Below are positions 63,532-64,000 of a stretch of DNA of 64,000 nt, in pieces. The position numbers were made by a program, and so were the translations under genes. The stretch's first letter is position 1. Each line of letters begins with the position of its first letter. The stretch comes from Caulobacter segnis (lineage in GTDB: Bacteria; Pseudomonadota; Alphaproteobacteria; Caulobacterales; Caulobacteraceae). Below the pieces are notes generated by a model. The model was not told the DNA's origin and made no database searches. It worked only from the letters and a program-made list of their open reading frames with translations. The stretch lies in NCBI RefSeq assembly GCF_003243465.1, contig NZ_QFQZ01000018.1:1-64000 (forward strand). Reading direction: 5' to 3'.

Positions 63532-64000
63532 TACTTCGCCGCCGCGGCGATGGCTTCGTCCAGTTGGGCCAGGGTGCGCTCGCCGCCGCCCTCGTCGCCC
63601 ACCTTCTTGCCGTTGACGACGAAGGTCGGCGTGCCCTGGATCTTGGCTTCCTTGCTGTACTTCTCGACGCGGTCGTTGAGGGCCTTGAGCGCCTTCTCGT
63701 CGGTGACGCAGGCGTTGAACTGGTCCTCGGTCATGCCGGCCGACTGGGCGACGTTCAGCAGGCCCTCGCGGAACTGACCGGTCTGGAACATCTGCTCCTG
63801 GGCGCGATAGACCGAGTCGATGACCTGGAAGTATTTGTCCTTGCCGGCGCAGCGGGCCATCAGGAAGGCGGCCGCCGCGACCTCGTTCGGCGGGGTGATG
63901 ATCTCGCGATAGACGTAGTTCACCTTGCCGGTGTCGATGTATTTGGCCTTGAAGGCCGGATAGACCTCGGCGTTCCAGCGGGCGCAGTGGGCGCACGAGG
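63531..64000 (-). CDS. DsbA family thiol:disulfide protein, copy 1 (5' end cut by window)
   Basis: At least 156 aa of a second DsbA-like protein, with its start beyond the window. The visible active site is CAHC (CAHCARWNAEVYPAFK, abridged), and the cis-Pro loop is QGTPTFVVNGKKVGDEG. It is similar in length and segment order to copy 2, so the two are paralogs. The only in-frame ATG inside the window would remove the CxxC, so it is not the real start. Confidence 0.88.
   Translation of the reverse strand, partial: SCAHCARWNAEVYPAFKAKYIDTGKVNYVYREIITPPNEVAAAAFLMARCAGKDKYFQVIDSVYRAQEQMFQTGQFREGLLNVAQSAGMTEDQFNACVTDEKALKALNDRVEKYSKEAKIQGTPTFVVNGKKVGDEGGGERTLAQLDEAIAAAAK

Overview
The window is high-GC DNA from an alphaproteobacterium, most likely Caulobacter or a close relative. 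The evidence is the cta cluster with a CoxF-like mini-gene, a composite phosphodiesterase with a GEDEF motif and a C-terminal Arg-Gly that looks like Caulobacter PdeA, split ATP synthase b/b' subunits, and DUF983 and TIGR02301 proteins. Assignments come from reading motifs, not from searches. Coding density is very high, with many 1-4 nt overlaps.

Layout. 1-6.2 kb: 3' part of ctaD, then ctaB-coxF-ctaG-ctaE, DUF983, SURF1 and thrC (aa3 oxidase assembly running into threonine synthase). 6.3-10.6 kb: M16 protease, acetyltransferase, PdeA-like protein, a REP-type repeat pair and YqgE. 10.8-15.4 kb: a peroxiredoxin and a convergent acyl-CoA dehydrogenase enclose an alpha/beta hydrolase and an amidohydrolase. 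Between those two is a mosaic scar built from the 3' ends of both flanking genes. 15.6-19.2 kb: YceI, a cytochrome b561-YceI fusion, Sua5 and a VapBC pair. 19.3-30.4 kb: a FAD oxidoreductase, a small regulator/membrane-protein pair facing yaaA across three operator-like palindromes, 3-hydroxybutyrate dehydrogenase, patatin, NUDIX, M50 protease, SDR, HxlR/GST, a nitronate monooxygenase-like enzyme and a Crp/Fnr regulator. 30.5-34.7 kb: TIGR02301, SPFH-NfeD, a YadGH-type ABC exporter and a resolvase-fold protein without catalytic residues. 34.8-45.1 kb: QorB/HxlR, two surface-glycan-type transferases, rnhA-thrB, an AbrB-Doc toxin-antitoxin pair with an orphan secreted protein, ispH, another secreted protein and argS. 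45.2-52.5 kb: a zinc metalloprotease, a tandem glycine riboswitch and the glycine cleavage operon gcvT-gcvH-gcvPA-gcvPB. 52.6-55.2 kb: tandem PGPGW-like membrane paralogs, a peroxiredoxin-like/2-oxoglutarate-oxygenase fusion and a Csp-like copper protein. 55.2-57.9 kb: the F0 operon atpI-atpB-atpE-atpF'-atpF on the minus strand. 58.2-64.0 kb: DUF6481, a TSUP permease, smc and two DsbA-like proteins, the last cut by the window edge.

Much of the content is core metabolism (respiration, ATP synthesis, one-carbon and threonine metabolism, tRNA charging, chromosome segregation). Accessory material sits in small pockets: the prx/ACAD interval, two toxin-antitoxin loci and the 40.1-41.5 kb patch. 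No complete new defence or mobile system is evident. The most unusual items are the fused-end scar near 12.65 kb, the catalytically dead recombinase-like protein at 34.3 kb, the triple operator at 21.8 kb, and four convergent gene pairs that all share a CTAG stop.
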